From a virus: a stretch of DNA of 51,255 bases. Below the pieces are notes generated by a model. That model saw only the letters and a list, made by a program, of their open reading frames with translations, did no database searches and was not told the DNA's origin. Location of the stretch: positions 1 through 51,255 of IMG/VR virus record IMGVR_UViG_3300023179_008629. One strand, given 5' to 3'. This document shows, one piece after another, positions 14,965 to 24,035 of the stretch. The position numbers and the translations under genes were made by a program. Positions within the stretch are counted from its first letter, which is position 1, and the number at the start of each line of letters is the position of its first letter.

Positions 14965-16428
14965 ATGATACTTTGTGATCCTGCCGCAGAAAGAGCGGTT
15001 TTATCTGGTATATGCAAATATGGAGAAAATGCATATCTAGATATTGCCGATATTTTACAGCCATCAACTTTTACTGTAGATAGTAATATTATGATTTTCA
15101 CAGTCTTAAAAGAGATCTGTGAAAAAGAACATAGTCCATCTATTGATATAGCTTCAATATTATCTACTAGTCAATCATTAAATTTTGCACATATATTATC
15201 TCAAAAAAATGAAACACAGCATCTTAAAGCTATTATAGATTTTCCTGTAAATTTAGATAATGTAAGAAAATTTGCAGCAAAAATTCGTAAATTACAAATA
15301 GCAAGACTATTAAGAGAGCAACTAGAAAATGCGAAAGAAAAATTATTAGATGTTAATGGTCATGAGCCCATATCATCCATTATAGGAATAGCCGAAGATA
15401 GTGTATTTAATTTCTCTTCACTGCTTAACGATACTGATAATAATCCTGTTTGTGTATCAAGTATTATAGATGATTATATAGATAATCTTAAAGATAATCC
15501 CATAGATCAAATCGGTGTTCCAACAGGATTTCCCGTATATGATCACTCTATTGGTGGAGGATTAAGAAAAGGAAGTGTTAGCATCATTGCTGCCAGGCCC
15601 AAAATTGGAAAAACCACTTGTGCAGATAACATAGGGCTGCATATTGCTCGTAATGTTAAAATCCCCGTGCTAAATATGGATACAGAAATGAGCACAGAGG
15701 ATCATATTAATAGACTTTTAGCTATGATGACAGAAATAGAAATCAATAGTATTGAAACAGGCAAAGTCTTTGATTCTCCAGATAAAAAGAATAGGCTGCA
15801 AAAAGCCCAGGAAGATCTTAAAAATATAAAATTGTATTATAAATCAATTGCTGGTAAGCCTTTTGAAGAGCAATTAGCTATTATGAGAAGATGGCTAGTT
15901 AAAGAAGTAGGATTACATCCAGACGGAACAGCCAAAGACTGTGTTATAATTTACGATTACCTTAAGCTTATGGATAGCACAGGTATTAGCCAGGATATGA
16001 AAGAATATCAAATTTTAGGTTTTATGATGACCAGTTTGCATAATTTTGCTGTAAGATATAAAGTCCCTATTTTGGGATTTATTCAATTAAATAGAGATGG
16101 AATAACTAAGGAAAGCACCGACACTGCTAGTGGATCCGATAGAATAATCTGGCTTTGTAGTAATTTTACTATTTTTAAAAGAAAAAGCGACGAAGAAATG
16201 GCTGAAGATGGACCAACTAATGGTAATAGAAAGCTTGTTCCTTTAATAAGTAGACACGGTGGTGGTTTAGACGATAACGATTATATAAACCTTCACATGA
16301 AAGGCTGGTGTGCGAAAATTGAAGAGGGTAAAACTAGATTAGAATTGATATCAAATAACAATAATTCTGACAAAGGATTCATAGTGAACGATGAGCAAGC
16401 TAATGATCAAGAAATCCCGTTCGTATAG
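14965..16428 (+). CDS. dnaB: DnaB-type replicative DNA helicase
   Basis: 487 aa from ATG 14965; an upstream in-frame ATG at 14899 would overlap the zinc-finger gene, whereas MILCDPAAERAVLSGI is a normal DnaB-family N-terminus. Residues 1-150 are the N-terminal helical domain; the RecA-like motor follows, with GGGLRKGSVSIIAARPKIGKTT (Walker A 210-218), LNMDTEMS (catalytic Glu), CVIIYDYLKLM (Walker B) and PILGFIQLNR. It would unwind DNA at the fork as a hexamer, with the primase encoded next. Confidence 0.9.
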   Translation: MILCDPAAERAVLSGICKYGENAYLDIADILQPSTFTVDSNIMIFTVLKEICEKEHSPSIDIASILSTSQSLNFAHILSQKNETQHLKAIIDFPVNLDNVRKFAAKIRKLQIARLLREQLENAKEKLLDVNGHEPISSIIGIAEDSVFNFSSLLNDTDNNPVCVSSIIDDYIDNLKDNPIDQIGVPTGFPVYDHSIGGGLRKGSVSIIAARPKIGKTTCADNIGLHIARNVKIPVLNMDTEMSTEDHINRLLAMMTEIEINSIETGKVFDSPDKKNRLQKAQEDLKNIKLYYKSIAGKPFEEQLAIMRRWLVKEVGLHPDGTAKDCVIIYDYLKLMDSTGISQDMKEYQILGFMMTSLHNFAVRYKVPILGFIQLNRDGITKESTDTASGSDRIIWLCSNFTIFKRKSDEEMAEDGPTNGNRKLVPLISRHGGGLDDNDYINLHMKGWCAKIEEGKTRLELISNNNNSDKGFIVNDEQANDQEIPFV

Positions 16429-17548
16429 TCAACAACAATTAAAAGTATTATCAGATTATTTATGTGAAGACATAGATAATCTTTTAGATAGTTTAGGAAT
16501 AATAGACTATAAGCTATTCGATAGAATGATAGCTATGAAATGTCCTATACATGGTGGAGATAATAATTCAGCATGTAATTTATATTACAAGGGTGATTCT
16601 TATAGAGGTAATTGGAAATGCAGAACTCACCAATGCGAAGAAACTTTTAAAAATTCTATCATTGGCTTTATAAGAGGCTGTTTATCTAAACAAAATGGCT
16701 GGACAGGACCGGGCGATCCTATAGTGTCTTTCGAAGAAGCAGTAGATTATGCTGTCTCTTTTACCAAACAGGATCTCAAAAAAATCAAGATTAATAAAAA
16801 AGAAACAGAAAAAAATAGTTTTGTTAATATTATTAATCATATTCAGCCAACAGCAACAAAAGCAAACGATATTCCTAAAGTATCACGAAACAGTATACAA
16901 AAATCTTTAGAAATACCATCGAAATATTTTTTAGATAGGGGATTTTCAGCAGAAATACTGTGTAAGTACGATGTAGGTGAATGCCACATATACGGTAAAG
17001 AAATGTATGAAAGGGCCGTCGTTCCAGTTTATGACTCTGCACATCAATATATGGTAGGCTGCTCTGGTCGTAGTACATCTAAAGCTTGCAGTAAATGCGA
17101 AGGCTATCATAATGGTGATTGTCCCAATACTGATTACTTGTGGCAATATTCTAAATGGAAGCATAATAAAGGATTTAAAACCCAAGAACATTTATATAAT
17201 TTATGGTATGCTAAAGACTATATACAACAAAAGAAAAGTATCATTCTGGTAGAAAGCCCAGGAAACGTTTGGCGTTTGGAGGAGAGTGGTATTCATAATA
17301 GTGTTGCTCTTTTTGGATCTGTTTTGCAGGATAAGCAAAAATTATTGATTGATTTATCCGGTGCTATGACTATATATACCTTGATGGATAATGATGATGC
17401 TGGTAAAAAAGCGGCACAAAATATATATGAAAAATGCCATAAAACATATAATATATATAATATTGATATTGATCATCCTGATGTTGCTGAAATGAGCGTT
17501 CAAGAAGTTCAAGAAATTATAAGCCCACAAATAAAAGAAACATATTAA
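16391..17548 (+). CDS. DnaG-type DNA primase
   Basis: 385 aa. The N-terminal zinc-binding region has C51-x2-H54 and C77 with C82 (or H80). The Toprim core shows IILVESPGNVWRLEE (E288) and LMDNDDAGKKA (D333, D335, D336), the metal site for RNA primer synthesis. An extra cysteine cluster (C233, C236, C244) lies between the two, a possible second zinc site. It is shorter than bacterial DnaG because no C-terminal helicase-binding domain is visible. It overlaps the helicase gene by 38 bases (ATG 16403 is an alternative start). Confidence 0.88.
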   Translation: MSKLMIKKSRSYSQQQLKVLSDYLCEDIDNLLDSLGIIDYKLFDRMIAMKCPIHGGDNNSACNLYYKGDSYRGNWKCRTHQCEETFKNSIIGFIRGCLSKQNGWTGPGDPIVSFEEAVDYAVSFTKQDLKKIKINKKETEKNSFVNIINHIQPTATKANDIPKVSRNSIQKSLEIPSKYFLDRGFSAEILCKYDVGECHIYGKEMYERAVVPVYDSAHQYMVGCSGRSTSKACSKCEGYHNGDCPNTDYLWQYSKWKHNKGFKTQEHLYNLWYAKDYIQQKKSIILVESPGNVWRLEESGIHNSVALFGSVLQDKQKLLIDLSGAMTIYTLMDNDDAGKKAAQNIYEKCHKTYNIYNIDIDHPDVAEMSVQEVQEIISPQIKETY

Positions 17549-17550
17549 TA

Positions 17551-18144
17551 ATGACAAAAATTTTAGCATTTTCTGGAAGAAAACAGTCCGGTAAAACAAC
17601 CGGAGCACAATATGTAGAATCTATAATTAATAACCATTCTTTAAATATTAGTTATAGAACCTATAGTTTTGCTGATCCATTAAAACAAGATATATGTATG
17701 AACATTTTAGGATTAACATATGAACAATGCTATGGGTCAGACAATGATAAGAATACTATGACTGATCTTGAATGGGACGGTAAAAAATTAACTGCTAGAG
17801 AAGCTATGGAAATTATAGGAACCGATATTTTTCGCAGATTAAAAGACAATGTTTGGGTGCAGGCCACAATTAACAAAATACACAAAGATAATCTAGACAT
17901 AGCTATTATACCAGATTGTAGATTTCCTAATGAAGTAGATACTATTCTTAATCATGGTGGCTATGTTATAAGGTTAGACTTGGATCCTTTTAATTCAAAA
18001 TCGAACAGTGAATCTGCTTTAGATAAAAATAATTATGACTGGAATAGATTTAGTCACACTATATATAATAGCAACCTAACAATTTATGAGAAAAATGATT
18101 TTATTCTTAATTTTCTTTCAGACAAAGGAATACTACAATTATAA
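17551..18144 (+). CDS. Deoxynucleoside monophosphate kinase
   Basis: 197 aa. P-loop FSGRKQSGKTT (residues 7-17) and the family pattern of SFADPLKQ, REAMEIIGTDIFR and IIPDCRFPNEVD (substrate and lid region) match phage dNMP kinases of the T4 gp1 type. It phosphorylates dNMPs to dNDPs, matching the ribonucleotide reductase and dCMP deaminase upstream. It starts 2 bases after the primase stop. Confidence 0.88.
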   Translation: MTKILAFSGRKQSGKTTGAQYVESIINNHSLNISYRTYSFADPLKQDICMNILGLTYEQCYGSDNDKNTMTDLEWDGKKLTAREAMEIIGTDIFRRLKDNVWVQATINKIHKDNLDIAIIPDCRFPNEVDTILNHGGYVIRLDLDPFNSKSNSESALDKNNYDWNRFSHTIYNSNLTIYEKNDFILNFLSDKGILQL

Positions 18145-19181
18145 TTACATATTTTAGAAGCTCATCATATAATGCTCATAATCTTTGCGAACAACAATAT
18201 TTCTTTGAATATGTGCTGGGCTGGAGGGGCCCATCTGGTTTCAAGGCTGTAAAAGGAACCATAATGCATAAAGTTTTAGAAATATTAGCGATTATTAAAA
18301 AAGCTAGACAAGAAGATTTAGAGTATGTAAATGATGATGAAATTTTAGGAAAAATAAATGTTAATAATTATAATTTAAATAGTATTATAGAGAAAGTTTA
18401 TAAACATTATAGTGAAGCTAATTCTCAACATATATGGACAGTTAAGGACTATAAAGAGTGTTATGGTTGGATCTATAAAGCTATAGAATTTAATAATGGT
18501 ATGTTTGATCCTAGAAATTGCAATATTCTACAGCCAGAACAGAAATTCGATCTGGTTATAGAAAAACCATGGGCAAAATATGAATATAATATTGATGGCC
18601 AAAAAGTTGATGGCTTTTTGGGATTAAAAGGCACGATAGATTTAATTACAAAGGTTAATGATACAACTGTTGAGGTGGTTGATTATAAAACTGGGAAGCG
18701 ATTAGACTGGGCCACAGGACAAGAAAAAACACAGGAAAAACTAGAAAAAGACGCACAACTAAGAATATACCATTATGCTGTTAAAAAATTATATCCTTAT
18801 ATAGACACTGTTATATTTACTATATATTATGTTAATGATGGTGGTCCATTTTCTATGGTTTTTCACGATAGTGATTTGATAGAAACTGAAAATATGTTAA
18901 GACAAAAATTTGAAATTATCAAGAATACTCGTAAACCCAGATTAAATAAAAGTTGGATGTGTAGTAAAATATGTCATTTTGGCAAAACAACTTTTGAGAA
19001 CACCCATGTTGAGCCATTAGAAGAATATAGAGATGGTCATACATGCAAAAAAGGTTCGATCATGACTAAGTGTGAGCAGGTAAAACACAATCTTGATCTT
19101 TACGGGATTGATGCTACAATGAGCATATACAAACATCCTAATCATACCGTGGGCTATTATCAGGCGCCTGGGTCAACTTGA
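18138..19181 (+). CDS. Cas4/RecB-like PD-(D/E)XK nuclease with a probable non-AUG start
   Basis: The conserved N-terminus (TYFRSSSYNAHNLCEQQYFF) is encoded upstream of the first standard start in frame, GTG 18213, so translation must begin earlier. AAAGGAA (18124-18130) places the start at ATT 18138 (ATA 18141 or ATT 18144 are alternatives). Catalytic residues, numbered from GTG 18213: H19 (MHKVLE), D143 (GTIDLI), D157 and K159 (EVVDYKTGK), and a Q182-x3-Y186 motif. Four C-terminal cysteines (C250, C254, C278, C287), with one Cys in the upstream extension, suggest an iron-sulfur cluster of the Cas4/AddB kind, although spacing is not canonical. Likely exonuclease for recombination or end-processing. 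About 347 aa if started at 18138. Confidence 0.75.
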   Translation: MIITYFRSSSYNAHNLCEQQYFFEYVLGWRGPSGFKAVKGTIMHKVLEILAIIKKARQEDLEYVNDDEILGKINVNNYNLNSIIEKVYKHYSEANSQHIWTVKDYKECYGWIYKAIEFNNGMFDPRNCNILQPEQKFDLVIEKPWAKYEYNIDGQKVDGFLGLKGTIDLITKVNDTTVEVVDYKTGKRLDWATGQEKTQEKLEKDAQLRIYHYAVKKLYPYIDTVIFTIYYVNDGGPFSMVFHDSDLIETENMLRQKFEIIKNTRKPRLNKSWMCSKICHFGKTTFENTHVEPLEEYRDGHTCKKGSIMTKCEQVKHNLDLYGIDATMSIYKHPNHTVGYYQAPGST

Positions 19182-19196
19182 AAGGAAATTTAAAGA

Positions 19197-21062
19197 GTGA
19201 GTATCGAACGCAATTATGTGCCTTTGCATGTGCATTCTCATTTCTCGTTGCTCGATGGCCTCGGAAAGCCCGACAAAATAGCTAGCAGATGTGACTCATT
19301 AGGCATCAGGTCTTGTGCATTAACAGATCACGGAAATATAGCTGGAACCGTACAATTTTATCAAAAGCTTAAAGCTAAGAATATTAAACCTATTCTTGGA
19401 TGTGAACTTTATATTTGCGATGCAGACCCAAGCGTCAAAACCAAAGATAATGCTAAGTTAAGTCATTTCCTTGTATTAGCAAAAAATTTACAAGGTTGGA
19501 AAACCCTAATTAAGATAGTATCAGAATCTAATAAGCCAAATTTCTTCTATCATAAACCAAGGTTAAGCTTAGATAAATTAGCATCTATATTAGATGGAAA
19601 TATAATAGGCATATGTGGCCATTTAGGCTCTACTCTAGCGGATATTATCTTAAAAGACCAAACAGGTTCTATAAATAATGGATTGTCTTTTGTTGATAAG
19701 ATGAAAGATATCTTTGGAGAAAATAATTTTTATCTAGAAACCCAACTGTTTGATAAAGAATATTTAAAAGAGCAAATATATTTGACAGATACTATCAGAA
19801 GATTATCTGAAATATCCAAAATAAAAGCGGTTTGCACACCAGATGCTCATTATGTAGATCAGGATGATGCTGTTGACCAAAGAATATTATTGTGCAACAA
19901 TCTTAAAACAACACTCTCCGATATTAATACTAAAATATTAAATGATCAAGATATTCCTATGGAATGTTTTTTTAAGAGTGATAAATACTATATCCTATCT
20001 CCAGAAGAAATGAAATATTTACATAAAGAAGAGGAAATAGAAAATACTCTTTTAGTAGATAGTTTAATAGAAAATTTTGATATCTTATCCCCACCCAGAT
20101 TACCTCAATTTGATTGTCCAAATAATTATGATCCAGACGAGTATTTGAGAGAACTTTGTCGCAACGGCTGGAGAGATAGAATCATGCCTAATATTACAAA
20201 AGAAAATCAACAAATTTATGTTGATAGAATAAAATACGAATTAGAAATTTTGCAAGGAGCAAAGCTAAGTAGTTATTTTCTTATTGTACAAGATATAGTT
20301 AATTATGTAAGAAGTCATAAATGGCTGCCGGGGGTAGGCAGAGGAAGCGCCGCTGGTTGCTTAGTGTCTTATCTAGTGGGCATTACAGATATTGATCCTA
20401 TCAAATATAATTTATTATTTGAAAGATTTTTTAATGCCGCAAGATCATCCTCTATTCCAGATATTGATACCGACGTACCAATAGATAAAAGAGAAAATGT
20501 ATTAGAATATATAAAAAATAAATATGGCAAAGACAAGGTGTCTCAAATGATAACCTTTAATACTATGAAAGGTAGAGGGGCTCTAAAAGACGTTTTAAGG
20601 GTTTATGGTAATATTAGTTTTGAAGAAATGAATACTATCACCAAATTTATTCCTGATGAAGCAAAAATAGCTGACGAATTGCAAGAAATGAAAGAAGATA
20701 CCGGAGAATCTTCTATTATTCGTTGGGCTTTAGAAAATAATGTTGACAAACTAAAAGAATGGTGCTATATTACTGAGGACGGTTTGTTAGCTGGTCCACT
20801 AAGTAAAAGATTCGAACAGGCTATTCGTTTGGAAGGCACAAAATCTAATCAAAGCAAACACGCTGCTGGTGTAATTATAGGAACAGAAGATCTATCATCT
20901 TTATGTCCGATGGTTTATGACAATAAAAATGATCAGCTTATAGCGGGCATGGAAATGAATGATCTAGAAAGTTTGGGGTTGATAAAGTTTGATTTGCTGG
21001 GTATAGCTTTCTTAGATAAAGTAATGTGTGTTTCAGAGTACCTTCAAAATGGAGAAATATAA
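19197..21062 (+). CDS. dnaE: DNA polymerase III alpha subunit, N-terminal part (PHP and palm)
   Basis: 621 aa. Starts at GTG 19197 after AAAGGAAA. The PHP domain is at the N-terminus (HVHSHFSLLDG, LTDHGN). The polymerase palm has GVGRGSAAGCLVSYL and the catalytic aspartates in PDIDTD (D422, D424), and the third in GLIKFDLLG (D599). The gene ends about 20 residues after that motif, where ordinary alpha subunits continue into the fingers. The continuation is encoded at 21931-23544. No intein sequence is visible at this break. The product should be inactive alone and need the second part for DNA binding and synthesis. Confidence 0.9.
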   Translation: MSIERNYVPLHVHSHFSLLDGLGKPDKIASRCDSLGIRSCALTDHGNIAGTVQFYQKLKAKNIKPILGCELYICDADPSVKTKDNAKLSHFLVLAKNLQGWKTLIKIVSESNKPNFFYHKPRLSLDKLASILDGNIIGICGHLGSTLADIILKDQTGSINNGLSFVDKMKDIFGENNFYLETQLFDKEYLKEQIYLTDTIRRLSEISKIKAVCTPDAHYVDQDDAVDQRILLCNNLKTTLSDINTKILNDQDIPMECFFKSDKYYILSPEEMKYLHKEEEIENTLLVDSLIENFDILSPPRLPQFDCPNNYDPDEYLRELCRNGWRDRIMPNITKENQQIYVDRIKYELEILQGAKLSSYFLIVQDIVNYVRSHKWLPGVGRGSAAGCLVSYLVGITDIDPIKYNLLFERFFNAARSSSIPDIDTDVPIDKRENVLEYIKNKYGKDKVSQMITFNTMKGRGALKDVLRVYGNISFEEMNTITKFIPDEAKIADELQEMKEDTGESSIIRWALENNVDKLKEWCYITEDGLLAGPLSKRFEQAIRLEGTKSNQSKHAAGVIIGTEDLSSLCPMVYDNKNDQLIAGMEMNDLESLGLIKFDLLGIAFLDKVMCVSEYLQNGEI

Positions 21063-21245
21063 ATGTTAACAAAAACTTTAGAAGAAGTGGCGGTGGGTGA
21101 AAATTTTGTAGTTAATAATCTAGAATATACTAAAGAACAAGAGGTTAGGGTTAGCTGCTGCAAAAGCATCAACTGTCATCTTGCTAGCGATCCTACCCAA
21201 AGGACTTTTTTCCCAGGAAACACAGTAGTGGAGACCAATGGCTAA
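21063..21245 (+). CDS. Small conserved phage protein, 60 aa
   Basis: Begins on the base after the dnaE part 1 stop and overlaps the exonuclease start by 8 bases. Pattern: LTKTLEEVAVGENFVVNNLEY, then Cys-Cys-Lys-Ser-Ile-Asn-Cys and FFPGNTVVET. This resembles a short beta-barrel family common in phages, of unknown role. Three Cys may bind metal. It is one of two genes separating the polymerase halves. Confidence 0.6.
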   Translation: MLTKTLEEVAVGENFVVNNLEYTKEQEVRVSCCKSINCHLASDPTQRTFFPGNTVVETNG

Positions 21246-21930
21246 TTTACAAAAAATTTGTGTATTTGATTTGGAAACGGACGGGGCTAATCCTGATGTT
21301 TGTAGCCCCGTTCAAATAGCAGCAGTAATAATTGATCCATATAAGTTAGAAATTATTAAAGATTCAGAATTTAATATCAATATAAAACCATCTGCTATAG
21401 AGGACAATCCTGAGTATCTTTATGAGGATAGTGATGTTTTAGATTTTCATGCCAAAGTCAAAGGCTGTGAAAAACATCAAATTTTAAAAGAATGGAAAGA
21501 CTATCAAAAACAAGAACATGGCTGGAAAATGTTTGTTTCTTATTTGGAAAAATATCATATAAGATCAGATAAAAAGTCTTGTTTTACTGCCCCTATAGCA
21601 GCAGGATATAATATCAATAGATTCGATCTTCGTATTATAGAAAAACTAAGCATCAAGTATAACAACCTTAACAAAGAGGGTAAAACCTCTCTGTTTTATC
21701 CAAGAGATGTTATAGATTTAATGAATGTTATATTTTACTGGTTTGAGGGTAATAATGAGCTTAAAAACTATACTCTTGATCATGTAAGAGAATATTTAGG
21801 GTTAGGCAAATTAGGATCTCATGATGCATTAAATGACGTTAGGGCCACAGCGGACATATTAATTAGATTTATGAAATTACACAGAAACTTAGCCGATAAA
21901 GTTAAGTTTAAAAACGCATTTGCTAAATAA
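21238..21930 (+). CDS. DnaQ-like DEDDh 3'-5' exonuclease
   Basis: 230 aa. Exo I is VFDLETDG (D11, E13), Exo II is AAGYNINRFDLRII, and Exo III is SHDALNDVRATADI with the catalytic His and Asp, so all four acidic residues and the general-base His are present. Domain type matches the proofreading epsilon subunit of DNA polymerase III. It lies exactly between the two halves of the alpha subunit, with its stop abutting the start of the second half. This strongly suggests it is the proofreading partner. Confidence 0.88.
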   Translation: MANLQKICVFDLETDGANPDVCSPVQIAAVIIDPYKLEIIKDSEFNINIKPSAIEDNPEYLYEDSDVLDFHAKVKGCEKHQILKEWKDYQKQEHGWKMFVSYLEKYHIRSDKKSCFTAPIAAGYNINRFDLRIIEKLSIKYNNLNKEGKTSLFYPRDVIDLMNVIFYWFEGNNELKNYTLDHVREYLGLGKLGSHDALNDVRATADILIRFMKLHRNLADKVKFKNAFAK

Positions 21931-23544
21931 ATGAATCAATATTATTCTTTTGATTGTGGATGTAAATTTAAGATATTAGGCTACAATTCAAATAATAAGC
22001 CTAGTATAGAGTTTACTGGCAAACTAGAAGACCTTAATTTGGATTGCTCTAGAACATGGGATTTAATTAGTCAAGGAAATACTAAGGGAGTGTTTCAGCT
22101 AGAATCTAGGCTTGGTTCTAGTATGGCTAAAAAATTAAAACCTCAAAATATAGAGCAGCTATCTGCTTTAATCAGTATTATGAGGCCCGGTTCGTTAGAG
22201 GCTATAAGAGACGGTAAGAGCGTTAGTAATCATTATATAGATAAAAAGAACCACTTAGAAAGTGTGGATTATTTTCATCCTTCTTTGGAACCTATATTAA
22301 AATCTACTTATGGAGAAATGATATATCAGGAACAGAGTATGCAAATAGCCCAGGCTGTGGCGGGTTTTAATCTGCAAGAGGCTGATATGTTAAGAAAAGC
22401 TATTGGTAAAAAGAAACCTGAAGAGATGGCAAAAGTTAAGACTAAATTTATACAAGGAGCGAAAGCATTAAATATTATCACTGAGTATGAAGCTGAAACA
22501 ATTTTTAGCTGGATAGAAAAAGCACAAAGATATCAGTTCAATGCTTCTCATAGTATCTCTTATGCGATGAACGCATACTGCTCTGCTTATGCCAAAGCTC
22601 ATTTCTCTCGTTCTTTTTTTGCATCTTATTTAAAGTTTGCTAAAGACAAGATGGATCCACAAAAAGAAACGAAAGAATTGGTCAGAAACGCTACGGAAAT
22701 GGATATTGTCGTTTGTGTGCCCGACTTAAGAAAACTCAATAAGCATTTTATTATAGCAGATGATAAAATTTATTTTGGCCTTACTGATATTAAGGGTGTG
22801 GGATACTCTGTATTTGATAAAATAATAGAACTATCCAAAACTTTAGATCTGCAAACACTATCTTGGTTGCATATTTTAACAAAATTCTTGACAAAAATCA
22901 ACTCAACAGCCGCCAAGGCTCTAATATCTTGTGGTTCTCTCGATTATTGCAATCTTTCTAGAACTCAAATGTTGTTTGAATATGATATAGTATCAGAGTT
23001 AACATCAAGAGAATTAGAGCTTCTAATTGATCAAAATAATTCATTAGGAAATGCATTAAAACAGCTCTTATCTGCACCGAGAATTACAGCAAAAAGAAAA
23101 GCTTCTATAGAACAACTTATTAATTTATACTATAATCCTCCATATTCTTTAAATGATAAAATAGAGTGGTTGTCTGATACCGAAAATTCACTATTAGGTG
23201 TGTCTATAACGTGTTTCAAAATAGACTCTTATGATATTAGTATGACAAATTCTGATTGTAAAAGTTTTAAAAATACACACTTAACTAAAAATATTATTTT
23301 GGCTGGAGAAATTAGCAATATAAATTTTGTAAAAACCAAGAAAGGCAAATATGCCGGATCAGATATGGCATTTTTAACTATTGAAGATCAAATTGCTAGT
23401 TTGGATAGTGTTATAGTTTTTCCTGAACAGTTATCTAAATATAGAAATTATTTATTTGAAGGAAATGTTCTAATTTTTTCTGGCAATAAAAGTAATCAAA
23501 AAGACTCTTTTGTAGTGGAGAAATGCTTTACTCCGCGATCTTGA
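21931..23544 (+). CDS. dnaE: DNA polymerase III alpha subunit, C-terminal part (fingers, beta-binding, OB)
   Basis: 537 aa. After a ~40-residue lead with a CGCKF motif, the sequence joins the standard alpha subunit at DLNLDCSRTWDLISQGNTKGVFQLES, then SIMRPGSLEA, YGEMIYQEQSMQIAQAVAGF and KAQRYQFNASHSISYA, all hallmark fingers motifs. A helix-hairpin-helix-like region (IYFGLTDIKGVGYSVFDKI) and an OB-type region (NIILAGEISNINFVKTKKGK) follow. ATG 21931 comes directly after the exonuclease TAA. Together with 19197-21062 it rebuilds a full alpha subunit; the two chains must associate, since no split intein is visible. Confidence 0.9.
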   Translation: MNQYYSFDCGCKFKILGYNSNNKPSIEFTGKLEDLNLDCSRTWDLISQGNTKGVFQLESRLGSSMAKKLKPQNIEQLSALISIMRPGSLEAIRDGKSVSNHYIDKKNHLESVDYFHPSLEPILKSTYGEMIYQEQSMQIAQAVAGFNLQEADMLRKAIGKKKPEEMAKVKTKFIQGAKALNIITEYEAETIFSWIEKAQRYQFNASHSISYAMNAYCSAYAKAHFSRSFFASYLKFAKDKMDPQKETKELVRNATEMDIVVCVPDLRKLNKHFIIADDKIYFGLTDIKGVGYSVFDKIIELSKTLDLQTLSWLHILTKFLTKINSTAAKALISCGSLDYCNLSRTQMLFEYDIVSELTSRELELLIDQNNSLGNALKQLLSAPRITAKRKASIEQLINLYYNPPYSLNDKIEWLSDTENSLLGVSITCFKIDSYDISMTNSDCKSFKNTHLTKNIILAGEISNINFVKTKKGKYAGSDMAFLTIEDQIASLDSVIVFPEQLSKYRNYLFEGNVLIFSGNKSNQKDSFVVEKCFTPRS

Positions 23545-23568
23545 CACCTCACCTCCTTGCCCTATAAT
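23541..23568 (+). promoter_or_regulatory. Consensus sigma70 promoter for SSB
   Basis: TTGACA (23541-23546), a 16-base spacer and TATAAT (23563-23568). The -35 box overlaps the stop codon of dnaE part 2. Start of transcription is expected near 23575, leaving a ~35-base leader with AGGAG (23597-23601) before the SSB ATG. The spacer contains CTCCT, which could pair with that AGGAG only in read-through transcripts. Confidence 0.85.
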
Positions 23569-23610
23569 ATATCATTGTGTCCGTTTTTTACTTTTTAGGA
23601 GATTGATTTT

Positions 23611-23979
23611 ATGAACATTACGTTGTTGAAAGGTAATCTAGCAAGGGATCCTGAACTAAGAGTAGTAAATCCCAATGGTAAGCAGACTAGCGTTGTTAAT
23701 TTTACTATCGCTGTAAATAGAGATTACACAAAAGCTAATGGCGAAAAGGATAAGATTACCTCTTTTATTAATTGCGAAGCCTGGGATAGTGGAGCAGAAA
23801 CTATTGCTGAGTCGCTAAAGAAGGGCGATTTGGTTATGGTAGAAGGATCGCTACGCAATGATAGTTGGGAAAAGGATGGTGTCAAACACAGTAGTTTAAA
23901 GGTAAGAGTTAATAACTTCTCTAAGATTAGCAAGCTGAGCCGAGCAAAATCTGAAGAATCAGAATCTGTAGCTTTCTAA
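23611..23979 (+). CDS. ssb: Single-stranded DNA-binding protein (bacterial SSB type)
   Basis: 122 aa. The OB-fold opening MNITLLKGNLARDPELRVV, then VNFTIAVNRDY, FINCEAWDSGAETIAESLKKGD and MVEGSLRNDSWE match bacterial SSB. The C-terminal tail is short (SEESESVAF), keeping acidic residues and a final Phe as in the DDIPF interaction tip but lacking the long Gly-rich linker. It has its own strong promoter and is followed by a terminator, so it can be made independently and in large amounts, as expected for a stoichiometric DNA-coating protein. Confidence 0.95.
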   Translation: MNITLLKGNLARDPELRVVNPNGKQTSVVNFTIAVNRDYTKANGEKDKITSFINCEAWDSGAETIAESLKKGDLVMVEGSLRNDSWEKDGVKHSSLKVRVNNFSKISKLSRAKSEESESVAF

Positions 23980-24004
23980 TAAATTAACAAAGGATTATGG
24001 AAAT

Positions 24005-24035
24005 ATGGGGGTGAAATATCCCCCATTTTCTTTAT
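24005..24035 (+). terminator. Rho-independent terminator after SSB
   Basis: Stem ATGGGGG (24005-24011), loop of 8, CCCCCAT (24020-24026), then TTTCTTTATT. It ends one or two bases before the ATG of the next gene at 24037, so that gene has no room for an independent promoter after the hairpin. Confidence 0.85.

Noticed and set aside
19197-23544. Split-intein DnaE as in cyanobacteria
   Set aside because: Neither the end of part 1 nor the start of part 2 has intein block A/B or F/G sequences; the chain simply stops about 20 residues after the third catalytic Asp.
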